51,821 nt of DNA, from contig JASEJQ010000008.1 in the NCBI GenBank assembly GCA_030016635.1, positions 1-51,821 of the forward strand. The letters are read 5' to 3'. The notes under the pieces are model-generated. The model had not been told where the DNA came from and did no database searches. It saw only the letters and a list, made by a program, of their open reading frames with translations. Shown here piece by piece: positions 35,868 through 44,918 of the stretch; within the stretch, counting starts at the first letter, position 1; the number at the start of each line of letters is the position of its first letter. Position numbers and translations under genes: made by a program. This DNA comes from Thermoanaerobacteraceae bacterium. GTDB taxonomy: Bacteria; Bacillota; Thermoanaerobacteria; Thermoanaerobacterales; UBA4877.

Positions 35868-36284
35868 GACAACATATTTTATTACCGGTTTAAATCTGCG
35901 GCTTTCTTTAAACCTGGGTTCGAAATAACGTATCAGAAGATAGGATATTATTGTGAACGCAAATCCAGAAAGAGCAGCTATTATCTCATTGGGTTTGCTT
36001 AACCCAAAGATGGGAAAAGCAAAGTATCCTGCAAAAACCCCCAGAAAGAATGACAACAATGGTATCCCGTAGATAATCATAGATGCACCCAGAAAATCAT
36101 TATTTTCCATCTCTACCTCTACCTCGTCGCCCTCCTGAGCGCCAGCCTCATTGTAAACATCCAGATAAAATTCCTCGCCCTTGCTCACAGGACACGCATG
36201 GCAGCCACCACACATTTCCCCTCTTATCACCATAATCCTGGCCATCTTATCATAGGTTTTTATTACCCTCGCTTTTTCCAGCAT
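35862..36284 (-). CDS. SoxR-reducing system RseC/MucC family protein
   Basis: The 140-aa membrane protein begins MLEKARVIKTYDKMARI, with cysteines C25, C28 and C31 (MCGGCHAC), a small beta domain, and two transmembrane helices around residues 69-120. RseC proteins assist the Rnf-type SoxR-reducing system in proteobacteria; in Clostridia they often lie near Rnf or stand alone, and here no Rnf genes are in view. The start at 36284 is six bases after GAGGTG. It is 10 bp downstream of the CsoR-type regulator, so it is probably co-regulated with it. Confidence 0.87.
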   Translation of the reverse strand: MLEKARVIKTYDKMARIMVIRGEMCGGCHACPVSKGEEFYLDVYNEAGAQEGDEVEVEMENNDFLGASMIIYGIPLLSFFLGVFAGYFAFPIFGLSKPNEIIAALSGFAFTIISYLLIRYFEPRFKESRRFKPVIKYVVK

Positions 36285-36294
36285 ACAGATCACC

Positions 36295-36594
36295 TCACTT
36301 CATGAATTTGAGGACAGTGTCAACAAGCTCATCCAGCATATCGTCCTGCTTTTCCGTATTTAAGGCATTTTTAACGCAGCCCATAGCATGACTTTTTAAA
36401 AGAATCGCCCCTACCTTTTCCAACGCTGACTTAGCTGCTGCCACCTGCACCAAAACATCCACGCAGTATTTGTCCTCTTTTATCATATTCTGTATACCTT
36501 TAACCTGTCCTTCTATCTTGCTTAGCCTCCTTAAGAGGTCATCCTTTTTATCCTCATAGGAGTATGTGTTATGACAGTACTCCCTATCATCCAT
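36295..36594 (-). CDS. CsoR family metal-sensing repressor
   Basis: A 99-aa all-helical DUF156 regulator. C44, H69 and C73 form the Cys-His-Cys set that binds Cu(I) in CsoR, so copper is the likely signal. DLLRRLSKIEGQVKGIQNMI is the conserved DNA-contact helix. The start MDDREYC has GGGGGG ahead; the upstream extension is discarded. Its operator overlaps the promoter. No CopA or CopZ gene is visible downstream; instead the only partner is the RseC-like protein, which may be a metal- or thiol-linked target. Confidence 0.9.
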   Translation of the reverse strand: MDDREYCHNTYSYEDKKDDLLRRLSKIEGQVKGIQNMIKEDKYCVDVLVQVAAAKSALEKVGAILLKSHAMGCVKNALNTEKQDDMLDELVDTVLKFMK

Positions 36595-36610
36595 GTCACT
36601 CACCCCCCTA

Positions 36611-36627
36611 ATACCCCTCACGGGTAT
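36611..36627. promoter_or_regulatory. CsoR-type operator
   Basis: ATACCC-CTCAC-GGGTAT is a 17-bp palindrome with perfect six-base arms, like known CsoR operators (TACCC...GGGTA). It lies just downstream of the -10 box, so binding of the repressor would block its own transcription. Confidence 0.75.
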
Positions 36628-36635
36628 CTATAATA

Positions 36636-36664
36636 ATTATATGTTTTATTAGTACAGAAGTCAA
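36636..36664 (-). promoter_or_regulatory. Promoter of csoR
   Basis: TTGACT (36664-36659), a 17-bp spacer and TATAAT (36641-36636). The -35 box touches the U-run of the 6S RNA terminator. Confidence 0.85.
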
Positions 36665-36857
36665 TAAAAAAACTCCCCACGGTGCCGATCATTGAGTGGT
36701 TGTTGAACCTGTTCTCTCACAGGTGGGTGCCCTCCTGACTGCCGCACATTTCCACTCTAAGGAGGCTTATGTTTGGGCAACCAGAGTCCAGGCCCCTTTA
36801 TATTGGTGTTGGCCCAATATCTCACTCAACTCCCGAACACTGCAGGGTCTTTCTTCG
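36662..36857 (-). ncRNA. ssrS: 6S RNA
   Basis: The minus-strand transcript of about 195 nt folds into one long rod. CCCTGCAGTGTTCG and GTTGAGTG at the 5' end pair with CACTCAA, CGGCACC and GTGGGG at the 3' end. A large central bubble follows, then an upper arm with GGACTCTGG/CCAGAGTCC-like pairing. The 3' end runs into TTTTTTT. Location directly behind aspS matches bsrA (6S-1 RNA) in Bacillus. 6S RNA traps sigma-A RNA polymerase by mimicking an open promoter. Its own promoter is at 36864-36892. Confidence 0.85.
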
Positions 36858-36863
36858 ATTTAT

Positions 36864-36892
36864 ATAATAACACTTTTTTAAAGCTATTTCAA
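36864..36892 (-). promoter_or_regulatory. Promoter of 6S RNA
   Basis: TTGAAA (36892-36887), a 17-bp spacer and TATTAT (36869-36864), seven bases before the predicted start of 6S RNA near 36857. From 36893 to 36990 a weak hairpin (AAGGAAA/TTTCCTT) may end the aspS message. Confidence 0.75.
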
Positions 36893-36990
36893 GGAAAAAG
36901 GTTTCCTTTTATTGTTTTCAAGCTAAGAGACACACCCTCTCAGGCTGCAATGTGTTGATCAATGACTGAAGATTTGTCCCTTAAAGTACA

Positions 36991-38772
36991 TTAAATATCC
37001 AGCTTAACATGCAGCTCCTTGAGCTGTTTGGCATCTACCTCTGATGGAGCCTCACTCATAAGACATGAAGCATTCTGCGTCTTGGGAAAAGCTATAACAT
37101 CTCTTATGCTTTCGCTGCCTGTAAGCAGCATTACCATGCGGTCGAATCCATAAGCAATGCCACCATGGGGAGGGACGCCGTACTTGAATGCCTCAAGGAA
37201 GAACCCAAACCTGTTTTGAGCATCCTCATCAGAAAAGCCAAGCACATTAAACATTTTTTTCTGCATCTCTCTGGTGTGGATTCTTATACTTCCACCTCCA
37301 AGCTCTGTACCGTTTAATACCATGTCATATGCCTTTGCCCTTACTTTGCCGGGATCGGTATCTAAGAGAGGTATATCCTCATCCTTTGGTGAGGTAAAGG
37401 GGTGATGCTTTGCAACATATCTGTTCTCTTCTTCACTCCACTCCAGAAGTGGGAAATCCACTATCCAGAGGAGTTCATACCGGTCTCTATCAATAAGGTT
37501 CAACCTGTTGCCAAGTTCAAGTCTCACATGACCCATAGCATCGCATGTCTTTTCAAATTCGCCTGCTGCAATAAGAATGAGGTCGCCAGGTTCGGCCGAT
37601 ACAGTCTTTAATATGCCATTGACTTCATCGCTGGTTAGATATTTAGTGAGTGATGATCTGACCTCCCCTTCCTGCGTATACATCACCCAAAGCAGGCCCT
37701 TAGCACCATAGGTTTTTGCCACCTCGGCCAGGCCATCTATCTCTTTCCTTGCGAGGCCAGCACATCCTTTTGCGTTAATGGCTTTTATACATCCTCCAGA
37801 GCTTATTGCTTCCTTAAAAGCATTGAATGATGAGCCCTTTAAAACATCCGAAATCTCCACAAGTTCCAGTCCGAACCTTACATCGGGCTTATCTGAACCA
37901 TACCTGTTCATCGCCTCATTATAGCTCATCCTCGTTAACGGAAGGCTTAACTCTATTCCAAGTATTTCTTTAAAAACCTCTGCGATGAGTTTCTCATTTA
38001 TATCCAATACATTATCCATATCAACAAAAGACATTTCTATGTCAATCTGAGTAAACTCAGGCTGCCTGTCTGCCCTGAGGTCCTCATCCCTGAAGCAGCG
38101 TACTATCTGATAATATTTGTCAAAACCGGATATCATAAGGAGCTGCTTGAAAAGCTGCGGAGATTGCGGCAGAGCGTAAAACTTGCCTGGCTGCACACGG
38201 CTAGGTACCAGATAATCTCTGGCTCCTTCAGGGGTGCTTTTGGTAAGCATGGGGGTCTCTATTTCTATGAAACCATTATTATACAAAAAATCCCGCACCA
38301 CTTTGGCTATTCTGTGCCTTGTTATAATGTTTTTTTGCATAGCAGGCCTTCTAAGGTCAAGATATCTGTATTTGAGCCTGACATTATCTGAAACTTTCGT
38401 GTTATCCTCAACCAGGAATGGTGGCGTTTCAGCCCTGCTTAATATCTTTAGTTCTTTTGCCTTTACCTCTATACAGCCGGTAGACAATTTATCATTCACC
38501 GCCTCTGGCGATCTCTTTACCACAGTACCTGATACTGCTATTACGAACTCATTCCTCAGATCACCAGCCCGTGAAAATAAATCCTTATCCCATTCCTCAT
38601 TAAACACTATCTGAATGATACCTGTCTTGTCTCTCAGGTCAATAAATATTAGGCTTCCCAGATCTCTCCTTCTGTTGACCCATCCCATTAGTGTCACTTC
38701 TCTGTCGACATCTTTTAAATCTAAAGTACCACACATATCTGTCCGCTTCATTCCACCTAAAAGTTCAGTCAT
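36991..38772 (-). CDS. aspS: Aspartyl-tRNA synthetase
   Basis: The 593-aa bacterial-type class IIb synthetase has an N-terminal OB-fold anticodon domain (VDREVTLMGWVNRRRDLGSL), the catalytic core with motif 2 (QIVRCFRDEDLRADRQPEFT), a GAD insertion domain near residues 280-410, and motif 3 (GIAYGFDRMVMLL). Length is normal. It overlaps hisS by 8 bp behind AGGAGG and shares its T-box leader. Whether it also mischarges Asn tRNA (non-discriminating type) cannot be read here. Confidence 0.97.
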   Translation of the reverse strand: MTELLGGMKRTDMCGTLDLKDVDREVTLMGWVNRRRDLGSLIFIDLRDKTGIIQIVFNEEWDKDLFSRAGDLRNEFVIAVSGTVVKRSPEAVNDKLSTGCIEVKAKELKILSRAETPPFLVEDNTKVSDNVRLKYRYLDLRRPAMQKNIITRHRIAKVVRDFLYNNGFIEIETPMLTKSTPEGARDYLVPSRVQPGKFYALPQSPQLFKQLLMISGFDKYYQIVRCFRDEDLRADRQPEFTQIDIEMSFVDMDNVLDINEKLIAEVFKEILGIELSLPLTRMSYNEAMNRYGSDKPDVRFGLELVEISDVLKGSSFNAFKEAISSGGCIKAINAKGCAGLARKEIDGLAEVAKTYGAKGLLWVMYTQEGEVRSSLTKYLTSDEVNGILKTVSAEPGDLILIAAGEFEKTCDAMGHVRLELGNRLNLIDRDRYELLWIVDFPLLEWSEEENRYVAKHHPFTSPKDEDIPLLDTDPGKVRAKAYDMVLNGTELGGGSIRIHTREMQKKMFNVLGFSDEDAQNRFGFFLEAFKYGVPPHGGIAYGFDRMVMLLTGSESIRDVIAFPKTQNASCLMSEAPSEVDAKQLKELHVKLDI

Positions 38773-40039
38773 CCTGCCTTCCTCCTATTATATCTTTTAC
38801 TGACTTTATTCCTTCATCATCAAGAGTAATTTGGACCGTTGATCCATCAAACATATTTTTAACTGCTGCTATACCATTTTTTATTTCATCATCACCTATG
38901 ACAATGGCATATCTTGCATTTAACCTATCCGCATATTTCATTTGAGCCTTGATGCTCCTGCCCATATAATCACTTTCTGCAGAAATACCCATGCCCCTTA
39001 ATGTATAAAGTACCTTTAAAGCAATCTTTTTACCTTCATCACCCATAGGAGCAATATAAACATCAAGCATTGGTTGGTCAGGTATTTTTATACCGTACGC
39101 ATCTATTACGTTTAGAAGTCTTTCTATGCCGAGTCCAAACCCGATACCCGGCATATCAGGGCCACCACACTCCTTTACAAGGCCATCGTACCTCCCACCG
39201 CCGCATACCGTCCCCTGGGCGTTATTATTTTCTGAAATGATTTCAAAAGCAGTTTTGGTGTAGTAATCCAACCCTCTAACTATTCTTGGATCTATCTCAT
39301 AGGCTATGTTCAACACCTCAAGATAATCTTTTAACCTGTCAAAATGTGTCTTGCAGTCATCGCACAAATAATCCAGCATGAGCGGGGCATCATTTAGTTT
39401 TTCACTATCCACCTTGCAGTCCAATACCCTCATTGGATTTCTTTCATACCTTATCTTGCAGTCTGAGCACAGCTCTTGAAGTTTTGGCTTTAAATATTCC
39501 TTTAATGCGTTGTTATACTCTTTTCTGCACTCGGGGCATCCCACGCTGTTGATATGAAGCTTTAAACCCCTTATACCCAATCTTTCGAAAAAGTTTACTG
39601 CCAGTGCTATAACCTCTGCATCTATTGCAGGGTCGCTGCTTCCAAAAGCCTCTATTCCAAACTGGTGAAATTCTCTTAACCTGCCTGATTGCGGCTTTTC
39701 ATAACGGAAAGCAGGTATAATATAGAAAAATTTTGATGGCTGTTGATCTGCATAAATATTGTTTTCTATAAATGCTCTTACAACCGGGGCTGTACCTTCA
39801 GGTTTTAGAGTTATACTCCTTCCGCCTTTGTCCTCAAATGTATACATTTCTTTTTTAACTATATCTGTTGTCTCCCCCACGCCTCTCTGAAATAGCTCGG
39901 TGTGTTCAAATGTAGGGGTGCGGATTTCTTTATAATTGAAATCCCTGCATATCTCTGCAAACTTTTGTTCTACAAATCTCCACTTATATACCTCCTGAGG
40001 AAGTATATCTTTTGTCCCTCGGGGAGCTTTAGTTAACAT
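38765..40039 (-). CDS. hisS: Histidyl-tRNA synthetase
   Basis: The 424-aa class II synthetase charges tRNA-His. Core motifs are APRGTKDILPQE, TLKPEGTAPVVRAF, YEKPQSGRLREFHQFG (motif 2), VRGLDYYTKTAFEI (HisA motif) and GIGFGLGIERL (motif 3). The C-terminal anticodon domain ends the chain. A zinc-like Cys group (CPECRK, CSDCK, CDDCK) lies in the insertion domain. GGAGG precedes ATG. The leader at 40108-40362 controls it together with aspS. Confidence 0.97.
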   Translation of the reverse strand: MLTKAPRGTKDILPQEVYKWRFVEQKFAEICRDFNYKEIRTPTFEHTELFQRGVGETTDIVKKEMYTFEDKGGRSITLKPEGTAPVVRAFIENNIYADQQPSKFFYIIPAFRYEKPQSGRLREFHQFGIEAFGSSDPAIDAEVIALAVNFFERLGIRGLKLHINSVGCPECRKEYNNALKEYLKPKLQELCSDCKIRYERNPMRVLDCKVDSEKLNDAPLMLDYLCDDCKTHFDRLKDYLEVLNIAYEIDPRIVRGLDYYTKTAFEIISENNNAQGTVCGGGRYDGLVKECGGPDMPGIGFGLGIERLLNVIDAYGIKIPDQPMLDVYIAPMGDEGKKIALKVLYTLRGMGISAESDYMGRSIKAQMKYADRLNARYAIVIGDDEIKNGIAAVKNMFDGSTVQITLDDEGIKSVKDIIGGRQDD

Positions 40040-40107
40040 TTACCATACCTCCCATGTAATAGGCAAATTATAGTAATTCTTAGGCCTGACATATGTCTGC
40101 ATCTTAA

Positions 40108-40362
40108 TATACAAATACCCCCGTCCTCGGCTTACTCTGCCAGGGACGGGGGTTACCCGCGGTGCCACCCTGATTGGTTTTACCCAACTCGGTTTAAATA
40201 ACGCAGAAAATGCGTACAGACCTACTATAACCTTCGGCCTGTAAACTCCCGGGTGTCTTTCACGAATAACTGCTGCCTGAAAGGACTCTCAGTCACGGCC
40301 CCTTCTCCCTGTAGGTAATTATCCGTTACTCTCCCGTTCATAGTTTTTCTCTGTAGTTAAGT
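40108..40362 (-). ncRNA. T-box leader of hisS-aspS
   Basis: The antiterminator element AGGGTGGCACCGCGGG is followed by a CCCCCGTCC/GGACGGGGG terminator stem with a weak U-run. Upstream, helix ACGGATAA/TTATTCGT and helix CGGG/CCCG frame an internal loop whose 3' strand is GAAAGACAC. That strand contains GAC (Asp; plus strand 40255-40257) and CAC (His; 40253-40255), overlapping by one base. This could let the leader sense either tRNA, matching the two genes it controls. Confidence 0.9.
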
Positions 40363-40370
40363 TATTATAT

Positions 40371-40399
40371 ATAATAATCGATATCCTCCATATTGTCAA
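40371..40399 (-). promoter_or_regulatory. Promoter of the hisS-aspS T-box
   Basis: TTGACA (40399-40394), a 17-bp spacer and TATTAT (40376-40371), just upstream of the leader and 19 bp past the stop of the MBL-fold gene. Confidence 0.85.
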
Positions 40400-40417
40400 T
40401 AAAAAATTGAGTTTGCA

Positions 40418-41041
40418 CTATTTCATAAAGGGATTTAACTTTCTTTCCCTACCTATGGTAGTAGATGGCCCATGGCCTGGCCATACCTCCATTTTATCCG
40501 GCAGCTTTTTAAAAACCACATCAAGGGTATTTCGCAGGACATGTGGTGACCCCCCGGGAAAATCTGTCCTACCCACCGATCCTGCAAACAGGGCATCGCC
40601 GCAAATACACTTGCCATCAAATATAAGGGAAATGCTTCCAGGAGTATGCCCCGGCGTATGTCTTATCGTAACTTCTATATCGCCGATCTTAATAATATCG
40701 CCATCCTCAACCAGTTTATCTCCCTTAAGCGATACATTTTGCCCCGATATCCATGGTGAAAGGTTCAGCTCTGGATTTTCCAGCACCTCTTCCTCAAGCC
40801 TGTGCAGAATAACCTCCCTGCAGCCGGTCATAGTTTTGATCTCTTCGAGGGCTCCACAGTGGTCATAGTGGGCATGGGTAAGTACAATGTATACAATGTC
40901 AATACCAACTTTATTTATCACGTCTATTATTTTTTTAGGTTCGTCTCCAGGGTCTACAATGATTCCTTCCTTTTTTACCTCATCAGCAAGTAGATAACAG
41001 TTTGTCATGCCCATTCCTACCGATATCTTTTCAAAAATCAT
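40418..41041 (-). CDS. MBL-fold hydrolase, glyoxalase II-like (YqgX type)
   Basis: A 207-aa single-domain metallo-beta-lactamase. LTHAHYDHCGAL is the HxHxDH motif; HTPGHTPGSISL, GDALFAGSVGRTDFPGG and WPGHGPST complete the two-metal site. The short length and the GRTDFPGG block fit the YqgX/glyoxalase II-like subgroup; substrate unknown. It lies 12 bp after dtd and is the last gene before the hisS leader, the usual rel-dtd-MBL-hisS order in Clostridia. AGGAGG is nine bases before ATG. Confidence 0.92.
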   Translation of the reverse strand: MIFEKISVGMGMTNCYLLADEVKKEGIIVDPGDEPKKIIDVINKVGIDIVYIVLTHAHYDHCGALEEIKTMTGCREVILHRLEEEVLENPELNLSPWISGQNVSLKGDKLVEDGDIIKIGDIEVTIRHTPGHTPGSISLIFDGKCICGDALFAGSVGRTDFPGGSPHVLRNTLDVVFKKLPDKMEVWPGHGPSTTIGRERKLNPFMK

Positions 41042-41053
41042 TATCGTTGCCTC

Positions 41054-41503
41054 CTAAAACTGCTTCTCACTGTCCATCAGAATAGTTACTGGCCCATCAT
41101 TCTCTATCTTAACAAGCATCATAGCCTGGAATATTCCTGTTTCCACCCTTACATCATACTCCCTGCATTTTTTCGTAAAGTATTCATACAGGGTCTTTGC
41201 CTTTTCTGCACCCGCAGCCTTCATATAGTTTGGTCGTCTGCCTTTTTTGCAGTCTCCATACAGAGTGAATTGGGAGACAATCAAAAGCTCACCTTTAACA
41301 TCAAGAAGAGATAGATTCATTTTGCCTTCGCTGTCATCGAATATCCTTAAATTCACCAATTTTTCTACAAGATAATCCGCATCTACTTCTGTATCATCCT
41401 CTTTAACACCCAAAAGTACAACCAGACCTTTACCTATATTTCCAACGGTTTTCCCGTCAACTTCAACACTGCCCGACACAACCCTCTGTATTACAAGTCT
41501 CAT
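41054..41503 (-). CDS. dtd: D-aminoacyl-tRNA deacylase
   Basis: The 149-aa DTD hydrolyses D-amino acids and achiral glycine wrongly bound to t[18 protein letters not shown] and the cross-subunit [11 protein letters not shown] (Gly-Pro motif) are intact. The start MRLVIQRV at 41503 has GAGGGG ahead; the extended frame to 41518 overlaps the rel stop without its own signal. Placement behind rel and near the two tRNA synthetase genes is common. Confidence 0.95.
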   Translation of the reverse strand: MRLVIQRVVSGSVEVDGKTVGNIGKGLVVLLGVKEDDTEVDADYLVEKLVNLRIFDDSEGKMNLSLLDVKGELLIVSQFTLYGDCKKGRRPNYMKAAGAEKAKTLYEYFTKKCREYDVRVETGIFQAMMLVKIENDGPVTILMDSEKQF

Positions 41504-41514
41504 CTTAGCACCCC

Positions 41515-43728
41515 TCAAACAGCATTTATCCTGAATACGTCCCTTACCCCATTTAATCCCTTGAGGCGATTCATTATCTTTTCCAATTCATCTTTGGTAT
41601 TTATTTCTACAGTCATATTTATAACTGCACGGTTATCTCTGCCTGTCTTTGCATTCACCGCTTTTACAGGTACCTTATTGTCCGACAGCACACCGGTAAT
41701 TTCTGAAGGAAGGCCATACCTGTCTACTGCATATACCTGAATGTCGGCCTGATATCCTTCTGATACCTTGCTGCCCCAGTCAACAGCTATGAGTTTACTT
41801 TTATCTACATTTACCCCATTCACATTCGGGCAGTCAACCCTGTGTACAGACACACCCCTGCCCTTGGTTATATAGCCAATTATCTCATCACCGGGAACGG
41901 GGCTACAACATTTAGCTATTCTAATGAGGACATTATCCACACCGGGTACACGTATGCCATTTTCTGTCTTCTCGCGTCTCTCTTTTTTCGACTTTGTTTC
42001 AGGCCTGGCCTCTTCAACAATATCCTTTGTCAATTCCTTCCGTTCTCTGTATATCTCGCGAATTCGCGGCATCACCTGAGAAGTAGCCAGACCACCGTAT
42101 CCTAAAGCCGCATATAGGTCCTCCACGCTCTTAATCCCAATCCTCTTTGCCGCTTCTTCAAGGATTTCATCAGTGGAAATATACTTCGGCCTGCGCAGTC
42201 TATTCAGTTCATGCTCCAGTATTTCTTTACCTCTGGCAATATTCTCTTCTCTTCTTTCTTTCTTAAACCACTGTTTTATCTTGTTCTTTGCCTGGGAACT
42301 TTTTACAACGCTCAGCCAGTCACGACTTGGACCTCTCTCCGTATTTGTAGAAGTGATAATCGATACTATATCTCCATTGTTCAGTTTATAGTCCAGCGGC
42401 ACCAGTTTGCCATTTACCTTGGCGCCAACACATCTGTGTCCAATATCCGTATGGATAGTATATGCAAAGTCTATGGGAGTTGAGCCAATCGGCAGGTTTA
42501 TCACATCGCCCTTTGGTGTAAAGACATATACCTCGTCTGTAAACAGGTCAATCTTAAGAGTCTCCATAAATTCTCTTGCATCCTTTAATTCTCCCTGCCA
42601 CTCAAGAAGCTGTCTCAGCCATGAAAGTTTCTCGTCAAATTGATCTTCATTCTTTTTACCCTCTTTATATTTCCAGTGGGCAGCTATTCCATATTCAGCA
42701 GTCCTATGCATTTCCCATGTCCTAATCTGCACTTCAAAGGTCTCTCCGCCTGGCCCGATCAGCGTGGTATGAAGTGATTGATACATATTAGGTTTAGGCA
42801 TGGCTATATAATCTTTAAAACGGCCTGGTATAGGTTTCCACATGGTATGCACTATACCCAGGACGCCATAGCAATCCTTTACTGTATCCACAATTACCCT
42901 AATGGCTGTAAGGTCAAATATCTGTTCAAAATTTTTGTCCTGTTCTTTCATCTTCTTATATATACTATAAAAATGTTTAGGACGGCCGTCTATGGTGGCC
43001 TTGATACCAATTTCATCCAGTTTTGCCTTCAATTCGGCAATAATATTCTTTATATACTCTTCTCTCTGGGCTCTTTTTTTGGCTATCTTCTCAACCAGAT
43101 CGTAATAACCCTCCGGGTCCAGGTAGCGAAGAGATAAATCCTCTAACTCCCATTGTATCTTAGATATGCCCAGCCTATGAGCGATAGGAGCATAAATCTC
43201 CAGGGTTTCCTGGGCTTTTTCCCTCTGCTTATCCGGCGGTATATATTTGAGTGTCCTCATGTTATGAAGTCTGTCTGCCAGCTTGATGAGTATAACCCGT
43301 ATATCTTTCGACATGGCCAGGAGCATCTTGCGCATATTCTCCGCCTGCTCCTCAACCTTGGAGCTGCTGTCCTTATTGTCCTTTCTATCCTGGTCATCTA
43401 CCTTAGAACCACTATCTATCTTGCCCAGTTTTGTAACCCCATCCACCAGATCAGCTATCTCCTTGCCGAAATCATTTTTTATTTTCTCATAGGTAACTTC
43501 CGTATCCTCAATGACATCATGAAGCAACCCCGCACAGATAGTAGGGGTATCCATCTGAAGATCAGCCAGAATTTCTGCTACTGCTGTAGGATGAACAATA
43601 TACGGTTCTCCAGAAAAACGCTTCTGCATAGCGTGCTTTTCCATTGCATAGCTATATGCCTTATCTATAAGCTCAATATCTGCTTTTTTGTTATACTCCA
43701 TGACTTTGTCCAGAAGGTCATCTAACAT
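41515..43728 (-). CDS. rel: Bifunctional (p)ppGpp synthase/hydrolase
   Basis: The 737-aa Rel/SpoT protein makes and degrades (p)ppGpp. An N-terminal HD hydrolase domain ([36 protein letters not shown]) is followed by the synthetase domain ([27 protein letters not shown]), a TGS domain ([20 protein letters not shown]), a zinc-finger-like [13 protein letters not shown] region and an ACT domain at the end. Both catalytic regions look intact. The start at 43728 is preceded by GGGTGG; 20 further upstream codons in the open frame are unsupported. Confidence 0.96.
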   Translation of the reverse strand: MLDDLLDKVMEYNKKADIELIDKAYSYAMEKHAMQKRFSGEPYIVHPTAVAEILADLQMDTPTICAGLLHDVIEDTEVTYEKIKNDFGKEIADLVDGVTKLGKIDSGSKVDDQDRKDNKDSSSKVEEQAENMRKMLLAMSKDIRVILIKLADRLHNMRTLKYIPPDKQREKAQETLEIYAPIAHRLGISKIQWELEDLSLRYLDPEGYYDLVEKIAKKRAQREEYIKNIIAELKAKLDEIGIKATIDGRPKHFYSIYKKMKEQDKNFEQIFDLTAIRVIVDTVKDCYGVLGIVHTMWKPIPGRFKDYIAMPKPNMYQSLHTTLIGPGGETFEVQIRTWEMHRTAEYGIAAHWKYKEGKKNEDQFDEKLSWLRQLLEWQGELKDAREFMETLKIDLFTDEVYVFTPKGDVINLPIGSTPIDFAYTIHTDIGHRCVGAKVNGKLVPLDYKLNNGDIVSIITSTNTERGPSRDWLSVVKSSQAKNKIKQWFKKERREENIARGKEILEHELNRLRRPKYISTDEILEEAAKRIGIKSVEDLYAALGYGGLATSQVMPRIREIYRERKELTKDIVEEARPETKSKKERREKTENGIRVPGVDNVLIRIAKCCSPVPGDEIIGYITKGRGVSVHRVDCPNVNGVNVDKSKLIAVDWGSKVSEGYQADIQVYAVDRYGLPSEITGVLSDNKVPVKAVNAKTGRDNRAVINMTVEINTKDELEKIMNRLKGLNGVRDVFRINAV

Positions 43729-43872
43729 ATTTCCACCCTTTTTATATTTTAATTTATTAAAACATATAACATCAAAATACTTAGACATTATATGTAATAA
43801 TTATTAAGTCAATGATTATCACTGGCTTATGCACGGATACCTGTTACCTATTAAGTTATATAATATCAAATA

Positions 43873-44400
43873 CTATACAGGATACTGAACTAAACTCTTC
43901 ACATTATACTTTTTAAGGCGCTCTCTGCCACCCAATTCTGTAAGCTCAATCATAAAAACAAATGCTTCTACTATACCGCCCAGCGATTCCACAAGATGTG
44001 CTGTGGCTGACACAGTCCCTCCTGTAGCCAGGAGGTCATCCACGATAATTACTTTCTGTCCTGGTTTTATTGCATCCTTATGTACCTCAAGGGCATCCAT
44101 ACCGTATTCCAGTTGATATTCATATTTTTCAACTTCTGCAGGCAGTTTACCTGGTTTCCTTACAGGCACAAAACCAGTACCCAGTTCATAAGCAACCGCA
44201 GAACCCATTATAAACCCTCTTGCCTCAGGTCCAACTACAAGGTCAATTTCACTGCCATAAAAGTCTTCACATAATTTTTTAATTACATATCGGAAAGCCT
44301 TAGCATCATTTATCACGGGAGTAATGTCTTTAAAACTAATACCTTTTTTGGGAAAATCTTCTTTAATCCTTATCATTGACTTTATGACCGCAAGATCCAC
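43873..44400 (-). CDS. apt: Adenine phosphoribosyltransferase
   Basis: The 175-aa enzyme recycles adenine to AMP with PRPP. The PRPP motif VIIVDDLLATGGT, the hood region KKGISFKDITPVI, and GPEARGFIMGSAVAYELG are present. The GTG at 44400 lies six bases after AGGAGGG and aligns with family N-termini; a longer frame from 44421 would include the Shine-Dalgarno. Upstream of rel, apt is standard in Bacillota; the usual recJ gene before it is absent here. Confidence 0.94.
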   Translation of the reverse strand: MDLAVIKSMIRIKEDFPKKGISFKDITPVINDAKAFRYVIKKLCEDFYGSEIDLVVGPEARGFIMGSAVAYELGTGFVPVRKPGKLPAEVEKYEYQLEYGMDALEVHKDAIKPGQKVIIVDDLLATGGTVSATAHLVESLGGIVEAFVFMIELTELGGRERLKKYNVKSLVQYPV

Positions 44401-44512
44401 GTTATACCCTCCTAACCACAATTTATTTTGCTTTAACTAAATAATTATAATCTATAAATGAAAGTATATCAAGAACATTAATAGTCACTAATTAATTTAT
44501 ATTCGGATTTAT

Positions 44513-44881
44513 TTATTCCTCCACTGAATTACTTTTTCCAACATCTCCATTCATTGGTTTGAATTCTTTGTTTGCAGCATGTTGCACCTGTTGTTCCAAT
44601 TCTTGCATTTTCTTCATTAACTCTTCATTTTCTTTTTCCATAGTCTTTATTTTGTTATTAAGTCCTTTTATTCTCAAGCTACTTCTTATCTGGCCAAAAA
44701 TACCTACTATGCCTATGGCAAGAGCACCTATGGCTGCAGATAATAAAATTACCAGTGCCTGCGATATGGTATAGTGCCAGTATAAGAAATTGATATTGAC
44801 CGGAGCTGCATTAGATATGGCAAAAATAGATACAAGTATTGCAAATATAAGCACAAGAATTATATAATATTGTCCTTTCAT
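44513..44881 (-). CDS. LapA family membrane protein (DUF1049)
   Basis: The 122-aa protein has two hydrophobic helices (residues 3-24 and about 37-60), then a coiled-coil tail rich in Glu and Lys (IKTMEKENEELMKKMQELEQ). This is the layout of LapA/YciS proteins, which assist envelope assembly in proteobacteria; in Clostridia the function is unknown. The start at 44881 is six to seven bases past GGGGGG. It lies between apt and a UbiB-like kinase gene. Confidence 0.82.
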   Translation of the reverse strand: MKGQYYIILVLIFAILVSIFAISNAAPVNINFLYWHYTISQALVILLSAAIGALAIGIVGIFGQIRSSLRIKGLNNKIKTMEKENEELMKKMQELEQQVQHAANKEFKPMNGDVGKSNSVEE

Positions 44882-44918
44882 AATACTTCCCCCCTTATAC
44901 AAATTATATTTGGTCTTA

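Noticed and set aside
43153-43725. Plus-strand frame of 190 codons
   Set aside because: It is antisense to the HD and synthetase part of rel; the frame is a composition shadow.
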